From contig JAESRR010000165.1 of the NCBI GenBank assembly GCA_016764535.1, forward strand, positions 5,872 to 23,540: DNA of 17,669 nucleotides, in the 5' to 3' direction. Under the pieces are notes generated by a model. It was not told where the DNA came from. It saw only the letters and a list, made by a program, of their open reading frames with translations, and made no database searches. Shown piece after piece: positions 1 through 9,247 of the stretch. Every line of letters starts with the position of its first letter. Within the stretch, counting starts at the first letter, position 1. Source of the stretch: Cohaesibacteraceae bacterium. GTDB taxonomy: Bacteria; Pseudomonadota; Alphaproteobacteria; Rhizobiales; Cohaesibacteraceae. Position numbers and translations under genes: made by a program.

Positions 1-2
1 AT

Positions 3-1116
<1,114 letters not shown>

Positions 1117-1117
<1 letters not shown>

Positions 1118-2268
1118 TGCGGGACCTTTCCGCCTTCAGGCGTATCGTCATCAAAATTGGATCAGCCACACTGGTTGATGCAAAAACCGGCGAACTACGC
1201 ACTAAATGGCTGGATTCTTTAGCAGCTGACATCAAGGGTCTAACAACCAACAAAACTGAAATTCTCGTGGTTTCGTCTGGCGCAATCAGTCTTGGGCGCT
1301 ATCGTATTAATCTGCCGTCCGGATCATTGAAACTGGAAGAAAACCAGGCCGCTGCTGCCGTTGGTCAGATCGCTCTGGCTCAAGCATGGACATCTTCACT
1401 CGCCAAACACGACCTGATTGCCGGGCAAATATTATTGACCCGTGCGGACACAGAAGAACGAAGAAGATATCTCAACGCCCGCGCGACAATTTCCACACTT
1501 CTCGGGTTTGATGCCATCCCGATCATCAACGAGAATGACACAATCGCTACGGCTGAAATCCGCTATGGTGACAATGACCGCCTCGCCGCGCGGGTCGCTA
1601 CTATGATCAGCGCTGATTGCCTTGTTCTTTTGTCCGACATCGATGGGCTATACACAGCGCCCCCTGGCAAAAACCCCGATGCTATACATATCCCCGTCGT
1701 TGAACGCCTGACACCACAGATCGAAGCCATGGCTGGCAATGCAGGCACAGAAAACGCCAGGGGCGGCATGACGACAAAAATCGAGGCTGCAAAAATTGCT
1801 ACCGCAGCCGGAACCACCATGGTTATAGCCAACGGGCGTGATCTGCACCCGTTACAGAACATTCTGGATGGCGGAAAATGCACCTGGTTTACAGCAAGAT
1901 CTACACCGGTCACTGCCCGGAAACGCTGGATTTCCGGTCAATTACAAATTGGTGGTCAGATCGTTGTCGACGCAGGCGCAATTGGTGCCCTGAAAAAGGG
2001 TAAAAGCCTGTTGCCTGCCGGTATCCGCTCAGTAAGTGGAAGCTTTAAACGGGGTGATCTTGTTTCTATATGCGGACCGGACAGCGAAGAAATTGCCCGC
2101 GGACTCACGGCTTACGATCGGGAAGATGCGGTAAAGATTGCAGGCCGCAACAGCCGCGAGATTGAGGCAATTCTCGGCTATTCGGGCCGGACAGAATTAA
2201 TCCATCGGGATGACCTTGTGATGAATGATGATCAGGTAGATACAGCCGACCACCTGGTAACAAATTGA
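1117..2268 (+). CDS. proB: Glutamate 5-kinase (proline biosynthesis, step 1)
   Basis: It phosphorylates L-glutamate with ATP to give gamma-glutamyl phosphate, the first and normally proline-inhibited step of proline synthesis in the cytoplasm. The 383 aa protein has an N-terminal amino-acid-kinase domain (about 1-260) with [12 protein letters not shown] near residue 10, [30 protein letters not shown] and [15 protein letters not shown]-terminal PUA domain (about 275-370) follows, with [20 protein letters not shown] and the later [11 protein letters not shown] stretch. This two-domain layout and length match the long ProB form of proteobacteria. A GGAAG Shine-Dalgarno lies inside the end of obgE. 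The TGA at 2266-2268 overlaps the proposed proA start, so ProB and ProA, which pass on a labile intermediate, are probably made together. Confidence 0.98.
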
Positions 2269-3542
2269 GTAAGATGATGACACAAACGATTTCCTCAATG
2301 ATGCAATCACTGGGCGCACAGGCCCGGGAAGCTTCCAGCTCTCTGGCTATCGCATCATCAGACCAAAAAAACACTGCATTGCACGCGATGGCAAATTGGA
2401 TCAACAATGACCGTGTTGAAATTCTTGCTGCCAATCAAAAAGACGCCTCGGCAGGCATTAAGAACAATATGGCTGCTTCATTCCTCGATCGTTTAACACT
2501 CAATAATGAACGCATTGACGGAATCATTTCCGGCTTGAATGCAATTGCAGATCTGGATGATCCGGTTGGATCAATCATTGCAAGTTGGGATCAGCCAAAC
2601 GGATTGCACTTCGAGCGCGTTCGCACGCCGCTTGGTGTGATCGGCGTAATTTATGAGAGCCGGCCCAATGTCACGGCCGACGCAGGTGCGCTTTGCCTGA
2701 AAGCCGGAAATGCCGTAATCCTTCGTGGCGGCAGCGATTCATATCATTCATCCCGCGCCATTCATGCAGCCTTGCAGGCGGGATTGCTTGAAGCCGGGTT
2801 ACCCGCGCAGTGCATTCAAATTGTACCAACAACAGATCGCGCTGCTGTAGGAGAAATGCTAAAAGGTCTTGATGGCCAGCTTGACGTCCTGGTCCCACGT
2901 GGAGGCAAAAGCCTTGTAAGCCGCGTTCAATCTGAAGCGCGGGTCCCGGTGTTTTCTCATCTTGAAGGCATTTGCCATCTTTATGTCCATGAGGCCGCCG
3001 ATCTGGATATGGCATGTAACCTTGCTGTGAATGGCAAGATGCGCCGAACCGGCATTTGCGGGGCACTGGAAACACTGCTTGTTGATGAAAAAATTGCCAA
3101 TGACATTTTGCCTGAAATCGCCAACGCCCTCATCGACGCTGGTTGCAAATTGCGCGGTGACAGCAAGTCCTGCGAACTTGTATCCCAAATGACCCCTGCA
3201 AACGAGGCTGACTGGTCGACAGAATATCTGGATGCCATACTTTCTGTACGTATCGTTAATGGCCTTGATCACGCCATCAGCCATATTGGTGAATACGGCT
3301 CAAGTCATACAGATTCCATCGTCACCGGGGATCCGGCCGCAGCTACCGAATTTCTCAATCGAATTGACAGTGCCATTGTTATGCATAATGCATCAACACA
3401 ATATGCTGATGGTGGAGAGTTTGGTATGGGCGCAGAAATCGGCATCGCAACAGGGCGCATGCATGCCCGTGGACCGGTCGGAGTGGAACAACTCACCAGT
3501 TTTAAGTATCGTGTACACGGAACGGGCCAAACACGGCCCTGA
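2265..3542 (+). CDS. proA: Gamma-glutamyl phosphate reductase (proline biosynthesis, step 2)
   Basis: It reduces gamma-glutamyl phosphate with NADPH to glutamate-5-semialdehyde, which cyclises toward proline. The 425 aa protein is an aldehyde-dehydrogenase superfamily member. Visible family segments are [18 protein letters not shown] (about 120-137), [29 protein letters not shown] (about 207-217) and the catalytic cysteine C265 in [14 protein letters not shown]; the C-terminal [17 protein letters not shown] and SFKYRV segments are also typical. The start is uncertain by a few codons. The TTG at 2265 gives the usual four-base overlap with proB, but ATG at 2274 or 2277 is equally possible and has GAG at 2267-2269 as a weak ribosome binding site. 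The TGA is at 3540-3542, nine bases before nadD. Confidence 0.97.
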   Translation: MSKMMTQTISSMMQSLGAQAREASSSLAIASSDQKNTALHAMANWINNDRVEILAANQKDASAGIKNNMAASFLDRLTLNNERIDGIISGLNAIADLDDPVGSIIASWDQPNGLHFERVRTPLGVIGVIYESRPNVTADAGALCLKAGNAVILRGGSDSYHSSRAIHAALQAGLLEAGLPAQCIQIVPTTDRAAVGEMLKGLDGQLDVLVPRGGKSLVSRVQSEARVPVFSHLEGICHLYVHEAADLDMACNLAVNGKMRRTGICGALETLLVDEKIANDILPEIANALIDAGCKLRGDSKSCELVSQMTPANEADWSTEYLDAILSVRIVNGLDHAISHIGEYGSSHTDSIVTGDPAAATEFLNRIDSAIVMHNASTQYADGGEFGMGAEIGIATGRMHARGPVGVEQLTSFKYRVHGTGQTRP

Positions 3543-3551
3543 TAGTCAATT

Positions 3552-4160
3552 ATGAGCAAAATCTGGCAAAAACGTCCGCCTTACGCCGAAAATGGCATGA
3601 CAATTGGATTGTATGGCGGCTCGTTTAATCCGCCTCATTCCGGGCACAGGCATGTCGCAACCACAGCACTCCACCGCCTGGGCCTAGATCGTATCTGGTG
3701 CATGGTGACCCCCGGAAATCCGCTCAAAAACAGTAGTAACCTGCAATCCCTGCAATCCCGTATGCAAGCCGTCGCAAATATTATGAGCCATCCGCGTCTG
3801 GATGTAACCGGTTTTGAGACAAATTCGGGGTGTCAAACGAGCGCTGAGACCGTCACCTGGCTCACAGACAGATATCCCGGCATACGTTTCATTTGGATCA
3901 TGGGTGCGGATAATCTGGAAAATTTTCATCAATGGTACGATTGGCAACACATTGTGGCGTCATTACCCATTGCAATTGTCGATCGTCCGGGGCATACCAT
4001 GCGCTCTGTCAATGGCAGGGCAGCGTTGGTTATGGCGCGGCATCGACTTCAGGAATACGATGCTGCAAGCCTCATCCAGCGTAAAGCGCCGGCATGGATC
4101 TATTTGCACGGGCCGCGAACGTCTTTGTCATCGACAACCATAAGAACAGGAAAGCCTTGA
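3552..4160 (+). CDS. nadD: Nicotinate-nucleotide adenylyltransferase (NAD biosynthesis)
   Basis: It transfers AMP from ATP to nicotinate mononucleotide, giving deamido-NAD. The nucleotidyltransferase motif GSFNPPHSGH (about 23-32) carries the HxGH-type ATP site. WIMGADNLENFHQW and the C-terminal SLSSTTIR are typical of NadD. The protein is 202 aa and ends four residues after the SSTTIR motif, shorter at the C-terminus than the E. coli enzyme. The reading frame has two stops in a row here (TGA TAG), so I see no sign of a recent frameshift. A second start at M16 (MTIGLYGGSFNP) is possible, but the ATG at 3552 is closer to proA and N-terminal extensions occur in alphaproteobacterial NadD. It is likely cotranscribed with obgE-proBA. 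Confidence 0.95.
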   Translation: MSKIWQKRPPYAENGMTIGLYGGSFNPPHSGHRHVATTALHRLGLDRIWCMVTPGNPLKNSSNLQSLQSRMQAVANIMSHPRLDVTGFETNSGCQTSAETVTWLTDRYPGIRFIWIMGADNLENFHQWYDWQHIVASLPIAIVDRPGHTMRSVNGRAALVMARHRLQEYDAASLIQRKAPAWIYLHGPRTSLSSTTIRTGKP

Positions 4161-4170
4161 TAGCAAGGCT
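4153..4170 (+). other. Small hairpin over the nadD stop, in the nadD-rsfS gap
   Basis: A perfect 7-bp stem AGCCTTG/CAAGGCT with a 4-base ATAG loop covers the nadD TGA and the next in-frame TAG. No U-run follows, so it is not a standard intrinsic terminator. The rest of the 129-bp gap (4161-4289) holds two more short inverted repeats: GCTGG/CCAGC (4193-4207) and CCGGAA-A-TTCCGG (4221-4233). No convincing promoter or small ORF was seen. The hairpin might protect or process the mRNA end; that is inference. Confidence 0.35.
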
Positions 4171-4289
4171 ACTCATCCGCTACTATTGATATGCTGGCTT
4201 GTCCAGCTGGAAGGCGTCGCCCGGAAATTCCGGTTTGTGAACGCCGGTCGAGAGCAACATTGTGAAAGGCACAGACTCTGACAACTGCA

Positions 4290-4694
4290 ATGCAGCCGGA
4301 GAACACCGAGACTACCGGTGTCGTATCTCTGGAGCTTAATCAGGCGCGAATGGCACCTGACGGAGCACTTAACATTATCCTCGAGAGTCTTGAGGATTCC
4401 AAAGCCGAGCATATCATCAACATAGATATGGTCGGAAAATCAGCCCTTGCCGACAATATGGTCATCGCTTCGGGACGGTCAAACCGTCACGTCGGAGCTT
4501 CTGCTGACCGTTTGTTGCGGGATTTGAAAGACCGTGGTTTTGCGACATCCGATGTCGAGGGACTTCCGGCGTGTGACTGGGTTTTGATCGACGCGGGCGA
4601 CGTTATTGTTCACCTGTTTCGACCAGAAGTCCGGGAATTCTACAACATCGAAAAGATGTGGTCAGTAGATGCACCAAAGATACCGGACGCCTGA
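4290..4694 (+). CDS. rsfS: Ribosome silencing factor RsfS
   Basis: An RsfS/Iojap (DUF143) protein that binds ribosomal protein uL14 on the 50S subunit and blocks 30S joining in slow growth. The family core is clear: ILESLEDSKAEHI, DMVGKSALADNMVIASG, SNRHVGASADRLL, then DWVLIDAGDVIVHLFRPE and REFYNIEKMW. The 134 aa length includes about 20 residues before the core. An internal ATG at 4350 (MAPDGALN) would give 114 aa, has an AGG a few bases upstream and would match the compact E. coli form. The upstream ATG at 4290 has no clear Shine-Dalgarno, but other alphaproteobacterial RsfS proteins do have N-terminal extensions. rlmH follows after nine bases, a widely conserved pair. Confidence 0.95.
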   Translation: MQPENTETTGVVSLELNQARMAPDGALNIILESLEDSKAEHIINIDMVGKSALADNMVIASGRSNRHVGASADRLLRDLKDRGFATSDVEGLPACDWVLIDAGDVIVHLFRPEVREFYNIEKMWSVDAPKIPDA

Positions 4695-4703
4695 GCGGAC
4701 GGT

Positions 4704-5186
4704 ATGCAATGGATGATAGGCGCGATCGGCCGCATGAAGGCCGGTCCGGAAACAGATTTGGTAACGCGATATCTTGATCGCGCGAAGAAGTCCGGCCGTG
4801 CGCTTGGCATAACCCGTGTAGATGTGCGTGAATTTTCAGAATCACGCAAGGGATCTGTGGGTGAACGCAAACAGGATGAAGCCGGTTCCCTGTTGTCTGC
4901 ACTGCCCAAAGGCAGTGTGATTGTTGCGCTGGATGAAACAGGAAAATCCCTGACCAGCAAGCAATTTGCATCACTGGTCAATCAGCAACTTCAATCCGGC
5001 ACATCCTGCCTTGTATTTGTGATTGGCGGACCCGACGGTCATGGCACGGAAATTCTGGAAAATGCCAGCCAAACAATTTCATTTGGTCAGGCGACCTGGC
5101 CCCACCAGATGGTCCGTATAATGCTGGCAGAACAATTATATCGGGTGACAACTATCCTGAATGGCCATCCCTACCACAGAGCCTGA
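4704..5186 (+). CDS. rlmH: 23S rRNA pseudouridine-1915 N3-methyltransferase RlmH
   Basis: A SPOUT-class methyltransferase that uses S-adenosylmethionine to methylate pseudouridine 1915 in helix 69 of 23S rRNA, acting on assembled 70S ribosomes. At 160 aa it has the family length. It begins MQWMIGAIGRMKAGPE and carries the trefoil-knot SAM-site segment VFVIGGPDGHG (about 104-114). The conserved C-terminus includes ISFGQATWPHQMVRIM and ends HPYHRA. The start matches the family N-terminus, with GIxRxKxGPE-like spacing. It lies nine bases after rsfS and is probably cotranscribed, giving a two-gene ribosome maturation unit. A 146-bp gap follows. Confidence 0.97.
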   Translation: MQWMIGAIGRMKAGPETDLVTRYLDRAKKSGRALGITRVDVREFSESRKGSVGERKQDEAGSLLSALPKGSVIVALDETGKSLTSKQFASLVNQQLQSGTSCLVFVIGGPDGHGTEILENASQTISFGQATWPHQMVRIMLAEQLYRVTTILNGHPYHRA

Positions 5187-5264
5187 TTTCAACAGCCAGA
5201 CAAATATTTGATCCCTACCCGATTTTCGCCCGTTTCCGGTTTTATTATGTCAAAACCACACAGG

Positions 5265-5294
5265 TAGTCGGGTTTGGTTAACCACACCCGACTA
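5265..5294. repeat. 30-bp near-perfect palindrome between rlmH and the envC-like gene
   Basis: The arms are TAGTCGGGT (5265-5273) and ACCCGACTA (5286-5294), around an inner palindrome TGGTTAACCA (5275-5284); only one position pair (5274/5285) does not match. The centre is at TT/AA with no spacer. As RNA it would fold into a long hairpin with a TTAA loop, but no U-run follows in either direction, so a standard terminator is unlikely. As DNA it could be an operator for a dimeric regulator of the envelope genes that follow. An 8-bp direct repeat AACCACAC (5254-5261 and 5280-5287) overlaps it. The remaining part of the 5187-5332 gap shows no convincing promoter. Function is unknown. Confidence 0.6.
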
Positions 5295-5332
5295 TTATCA
5301 ACGTTTGATTATTCGTCCGGATTTGCTGATAA

Positions 5333-6679
5333 ATGGTTGCTCGATATATCTCTACACTTTTAGTTCTTGCGACTATCGCGCCAGCCTGGGCGCAGGACAA
5401 AACATCAATTGTTGTAAACACAACACCAGAGACCATCGCAAGCACAATCCAGAAACGCGAAGATGCAATTTTGGAGCATCAAAACGTGCTCAACACATTA
5501 TTACAACAGCAGGCAACGAGCGCCAGTCGGCTGGGTGTACTGGATACAGAAATTACAGGCTTGCAATCCGATCGCGCCGGTCTGCGTTTAAACCTCATTA
5601 CTCTTGCCAGGACAATTGACGAACTGGACGAGGACATTGCAATTCGGGAAACACGTCTGGCGACTTTGTTCGAGGATGAAGTAGACACGCGTGGGAGACT
5701 ACACGACCAAAGATATACACTTGGTCGTATCGTCGGTGCCTTGCAGCGCATTGGCAAAAATCCACCTCCGGCACTTGTCGTAAAACCACGCGATGCGCTT
5801 GCTGCGGTTAGGTCTGCAATAATTCTCGGTGCAATCATGCCAAATCTCAGATCAAAAGCAGCCGCCCTTGCCAAAGATCTAAATGGGCTGATTACCATTC
5901 GCCGTAGAATTGGGGACGAATCAACCCTGCTCTCGGAACGTGTTGCAAAACTCAATGACGACCGGTCGCGGATGAACCTGCTTCTGGAAACAAAAAGAAA
6001 CCAGGAACAAATTGTTCTTGCATCCCGGACCAATCAGGCAAAACAACTGGAAATCATTGTTACAAGATCGACCTCCCTGAACGAACTTATCCGGACGCTG
6101 GAGAAGGATCTGGATATTGTTCAACGAAAAGAGCTTGAAAGAAAACAACAGGAACAGCTTGCCCGGACTCCCTTGACCCAGGAGGAAAAGCTCACCGCGA
6201 TGAAGGACATGTCGCGCATGGCACCGGCCATTCCGTTTGACAAAACCCGGGGACTGTTACCCAAACCCGTTCGTGGAGTTCAGCTTGCATCTTTCCAGAG
6301 AAATACCAAAGACCGGGGCCGTTTTGCATCTGGCATTCGCATCGCTACCCGTAACGGCGCCCAGGTCACTTCTCCGTGTGATGGCTGGATTGTGTATGCA
6401 GGTGACTTTAGATCCTATGGCAAGCTATTGATCATTGATGCAGGTAACGACTACCATGTAGTATTGACAGGAATGGAAACACTTAATGTAACACAAAAAC
6501 AATTTGTATTAACGGGAGAGCCGGTTGGCAATATGCGAACAACACGCGTTGCCAGTGTTTCTGCTCTCAACCCGGATACAATAAGACCGGTGTTATATGT
6601 AGAATTTAGAAAAGGCGGTGTCGCGATTGATCCGGCACCGTGGTGGATTGAACCGACCGAGGTAAGGAATCAAACATGA
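5333..6679 (+). CDS. EnvC-like murein hydrolase activator (degenerate M23/LytM domain)
   Basis: A periplasmic coiled-coil protein of the EnvC/M23 type; such proteins activate cell-wall amidases at the division site. A signal peptide spans about residues 1-20, with likely cleavage after AWA before QDKTS. Long coiled-coil segments follow (about 35-125 and 170-265), rich in Leu, Glu, Arg and Gln. A LytM-like domain fills about 325-440. In it, the zinc-ligand motif HxxxD expected of active M23 peptidases is absent (the segment reads SGIRIATRNGAQV), and the HxH motif reads DYHVVL. It is therefore probably catalytically dead, like E. coli EnvC, and regulatory. The 448 aa length fits. The TGA overlaps the ctpA ATG (ATGA at 6676-6679). 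No amidase gene lies nearby, so its partner is unknown. Confidence 0.88.
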   Translation: MVARYISTLLVLATIAPAWAQDKTSIVVNTTPETIASTIQKREDAILEHQNVLNTLLQQQATSASRLGVLDTEITGLQSDRAGLRLNLITLARTIDELDEDIAIRETRLATLFEDEVDTRGRLHDQRYTLGRIVGALQRIGKNPPPALVVKPRDALAAVRSAIILGAIMPNLRSKAAALAKDLNGLITIRRRIGDESTLLSERVAKLNDDRSRMNLLLETKRNQEQIVLASRTNQAKQLEIIVTRSTSLNELIRTLEKDLDIVQRKELERKQQEQLARTPLTQEEKLTAMKDMSRMAPAIPFDKTRGLLPKPVRGVQLASFQRNTKDRGRFASGIRIATRNGAQVTSPCDGWIVYAGDFRSYGKLLIIDAGNDYHVVLTGMETLNVTQKQFVLTGEPVGNMRTTRVASVSALNPDTIRPVLYVEFRKGGVAIDPAPWWIEPTEVRNQT

Positions 6680-8007
6680 TTCGCAAAACAACACTGTTTT
6701 TGTCAGGAACCATGCTGGGCGCAGCCCTCGTCGGGTTCATGCTGCAACCAGGCAGTCTGACGTCAACTTCTGCAGCTAAAGCAGCCAGTTCTGATACATA
6801 TCGTCAGCTCAACCTTTTTGGTGATGCTTTTAAACGTATCCGGGAAAATTATGTTGAAGTCCCCGACGAGCAAAAACTGATTGAAGCAGCTGTCGAGGGA
6901 ATGTTGTCTTCGCTGGATCCACATTCCGCTTTTTTGAACGCAAATGCCTATGGCGATATGAAAGTTCAAACCAGAGGTGAATTTGGTGGTTTGGGTATCG
7001 AAGTTACGATGGAAGATGGCCTTGTAAAAGTCATCTCTCCAATTGATGACACGCCCGCTGCAAAGGCCGGCATTCTAGCCGGAGATCGCATCTCGTATAT
7101 TGATGGCGAAGCCGTGATGGGGCTAAGCCTGAATGACGCCGTTAAAAAAATGCGCGGTAAGATCAATACCAAAATATTGCTCACAATATTGCGCAAGGAA
7201 GCTAACGAGCCTCTGGAAATCGAGATCACCCGTGGTGTGATCAAAATCCAGTCTGTACGGTCCCGTGCTGAAGGAGACATTGGTTATATTCGAGTTTCCA
7301 GCTTTACCGAGCAATCGTTCACCGGACTGGAAAAGGCGGTCAAGAACCTCACCAATGATATTGGCGAAGACAAATTGAAGGGGTTTGTTCTTGATTTACG
7401 CAATAACCCGGGCGGATTATTAAACCAGTCAATTGCAATTTCTGATGCATTTCTTGACAAGGGAGAAATTGTATCAACCCGTGGGCGTGATCCACAACAG
7501 ACCCAGCGTTATAATGCCAGATCGGGTGACCTCTCAAAAGGTTTGCCGCTCATTGTCCTGGTCAACGGTGGCTCGGCTTCGGCTTCAGAAATTGTCGCTG
7601 GTGCCCTGCAGGATCATCGACGTGCAACCATCGTAGGCACACGGTCATTCGGCAAGGGTTCCGTGCAATCAATCATCGATCTGGGAGCAAACGGCGCAAT
7701 CAAACTGACAACCGCTCGCTATTACACACCGGCAGGAACGTCCATTCAGGCCAAGGGCATTGTTCCTGACATTGTTGAAGTTCAGGAACTTCCTGACGAA
7801 TTCAAGGGCAAAGAGCGGGTAACCAGTGAGGCCAAACTCCGTGGTCACCTTAAAAACGGCGAAGATGAAGGTGGTGGATCATCATCCTACGTACCGGCAG
7901 ATCCGGAACTGGATGTTCAACTTCAATTTGCTCTAAAACTGATGCGTGGTGAAATTACAAATGACGCATACCCTGCAGATCCACTCCGTGGACTTGCAAC
8001 AAAATAG
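6676..8007 (+). CDS. ctpA: S41 family carboxyl-terminal processing protease (CtpA)
   Basis: A periplasmic serine protease of peptidase family S41 that trims or degrades proteins from the C-terminus, often cell-wall hydrolases and their partners. An N-terminal hydrophobic segment (about 5-24) acts as signal peptide or anchor. A PDZ domain spans about 98-180, with GLGIEV and IDDTPAAKAGILAGD. The protease core holds LDLRNNPGG (about 239-247), the nucleophile S302 in GGSASASE, and the general base K327 with Q331 in SFGKGSVQS, spaced 25 and 4 residues apart as in characterised CtpB. It has 443 aa, a normal length. It overlaps the upstream EnvC-like gene by four bases; such pairs are conserved, and the protease may act on amidase-activator complexes, which is inference. 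A stable hairpin follows 13 bases after the stop. Confidence 0.95.
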   Translation: MIRKTTLFLSGTMLGAALVGFMLQPGSLTSTSAAKAASSDTYRQLNLFGDAFKRIRENYVEVPDEQKLIEAAVEGMLSSLDPHSAFLNANAYGDMKVQTRGEFGGLGIEVTMEDGLVKVISPIDDTPAAKAGILAGDRISYIDGEAVMGLSLNDAVKKMRGKINTKILLTILRKEANEPLEIEITRGVIKIQSVRSRAEGDIGYIRVSSFTEQSFTGLEKAVKNLTNDIGEDKLKGFVLDLRNNPGGLLNQSIAISDAFLDKGEIVSTRGRDPQQTQRYNARSGDLSKGLPLIVLVNGGSASASEIVAGALQDHRRATIVGTRSFGKGSVQSIIDLGANGAIKLTTARYYTPAGTSIQAKGIVPDIVEVQELPDEFKGKERVTSEAKLRGHLKNGEDEGGGSSSYVPADPELDVQLQFALKLMRGEITNDAYPADPLRGLATK

Positions 8008-8020
8008 ATACTGAAAATAT

Positions 8021-8066
8021 GGGAGACGGGACATGTTCCGGTCTCCCTGGAAAGAGCAGGTAGACC
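8021..8066 (+). promoter_or_regulatory. Two mutually exclusive hairpins before the deacetylase gene
   Basis: The first hairpin has a 7-bp stem GGGAGAC (8021-8027) with GTCTCCC (8041-8047), a single G-G mismatch, then GGA/TCC around a CATGT loop. No U-run follows. The second possible stem pairs GGTCT (8040-8044) with AGACC (8062-8066), which directly touches the GTG start at 8067 and encloses the Shine-Dalgarno AGCAGG (8055-8060). The two share 8041-8044 and cannot form together. This could tune translation or mark an RNA processing site. The first hairpin is solid as a structure; a regulatory role is speculation, and the second stem is weak. Confidence 0.35.
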
Positions 8067-9245
8067 GTGGCGGCGGATGATCTGACCAAACCCTTGGGAC
8101 AAACAGGTGGCGCCCGCGGGCTGACTTTACCTGGCATTCTCACCTGGATCGGTCTTGGCTCAATTGCGTTAATACTCGCAACGACCATGGTCTGGATTGC
8201 CGGTGTGGAAGATCCTGCTGGTGGTGAACCAACTGCACGCGTCACCTTGCAAAAATCTGCAGTCCTGCCAGGACACGATGTCGGTGTGCTTGACGTTAGA
8301 CCAAATCTGGATATCTCGGGTAAGACTGTTCAGCTACCACACACGGTTCCAATTGAGCGGCCTGACCCTGATACGCTGGTCCCAATGACAGGCGATGTTG
8401 TCATTCGTGATCCCATGGCAAGTGGCTCGACCGTACCACTAAATGAAGATCAGCATGCTGACGTAAATCTCACCCTGATCGAAAATGGCCGATACGGACC
8501 TATACCACGCATAAACGCAAATGGCCTGCGCCCACTTGACGCCTATGCCAAACCCTCTGAAGAAATTGGCTATGGCGTCCCCAAAGTAATCGTTATTGTC
8601 GGAGGCCTTGGACTAAGCCAGAGAACAACCGGTGAAGCCATTCGGTTGTTACCTGCGGATGTAACACTGGCATTTGCTCCCTACGGCAATTCGATGGGAA
8701 AATGGATCGGTGCAGCCCGGCAAAGCGGACATGAAATCCTTTTGCAGCTCCCCCTCGAGCCATTTGATTTCCCGGACAATGACCCAGGGCCTCATACACT
8801 TCTGGTCTCACTAAAGAAATCGGTAAATATCGATCGCCTCTCGTGGATATTATCAAGGTTCACCAGCTATGTGGGTGTGATGAATTACATGGGAGCAAGG
8901 TTCACCTCCAGCCGCAAATCACTTGATATGTTGATGCCTGAACTTGCAAAACGCGGTTTGATGTATGTTGATGACGGATCATCTGGACGTAGTTTAACGA
9001 AGCAGGCTGCCGCAGATAGCGAGCTCTCAAACCTGACTGCGGATATTATTCTTGATGCTGTACCGCGTGAGAATGAAATCGATAGCCGGCTGATTCAACT
9101 CGAAAATCTCGCAAGAGAACGGGGCCTGGCCATTGGTGTATCATCTGCATTCCCGATTTCAGTTCAAAGAATTTCACAATGGGCGCGTAGACTGGAAGAA
9201 CGGGGTATAGAACTCATCCCGGTTTCCGCTGGATTGCGTGAATAA
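8067..9245 (+). CDS. Divergent polysaccharide deacetylase family protein, membrane-anchored
   Basis: A member of the divergent polysaccharide deacetylase family (Pfam PF04748, DUF610; YibQ-like), probably acting in the periplasm on envelope glycans or septal peptidoglycan. The true substrate is not established. A short cytoplasmic N-terminus is followed by one transmembrane helix (about 23-46), a low-complexity linker to about 165, and the domain at about 171-390. The domain starts at PKVIVIVGGLGLSQRTT and contains EILLQLPLEPFDFP, VGVMNYMGARFTS and LMYVDDGSSGRS, with the DDG segment typical of the family. The start is GTG at 8067 with AGCAGG six bases upstream. EnvC-like, S41 protease and this family recur together in proteobacteria, which suggests a shared role in cell separation. 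rppH begins two bases after the stop. Confidence 0.9.
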   Translation: MAADDLTKPLGQTGGARGLTLPGILTWIGLGSIALILATTMVWIAGVEDPAGGEPTARVTLQKSAVLPGHDVGVLDVRPNLDISGKTVQLPHTVPIERPDPDTLVPMTGDVVIRDPMASGSTVPLNEDQHADVNLTLIENGRYGPIPRINANGLRPLDAYAKPSEEIGYGVPKVIVIVGGLGLSQRTTGEAIRLLPADVTLAFAPYGNSMGKWIGAARQSGHEILLQLPLEPFDFPDNDPGPHTLLVSLKKSVNIDRLSWILSRFTSYVGVMNYMGARFTSSRKSLDMLMPELAKRGLMYVDDGSSGRSLTKQAAADSELSNLTADIILDAVPRENEIDSRLIQLENLARERGLAIGVSSAFPISVQRISQWARRLEERGIELIPVSAGLRE

Positions 9246-9247
9246 AT

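Noticed and set aside
4130..4175. Possible frameshift truncating nadD
   Set aside because: The protein ends after the family C-terminal motif SSTTIR, and the stop is followed by a second in-frame stop; no other frame continues NadD-like sequence.
5479..6033. 184-codon frame antisense to the envC-like gene
   Set aside because: It is serine- and arginine-rich in the manner of a reverse-strand shadow of a coiled-coil gene, and it lies fully inside a well-supported CDS.
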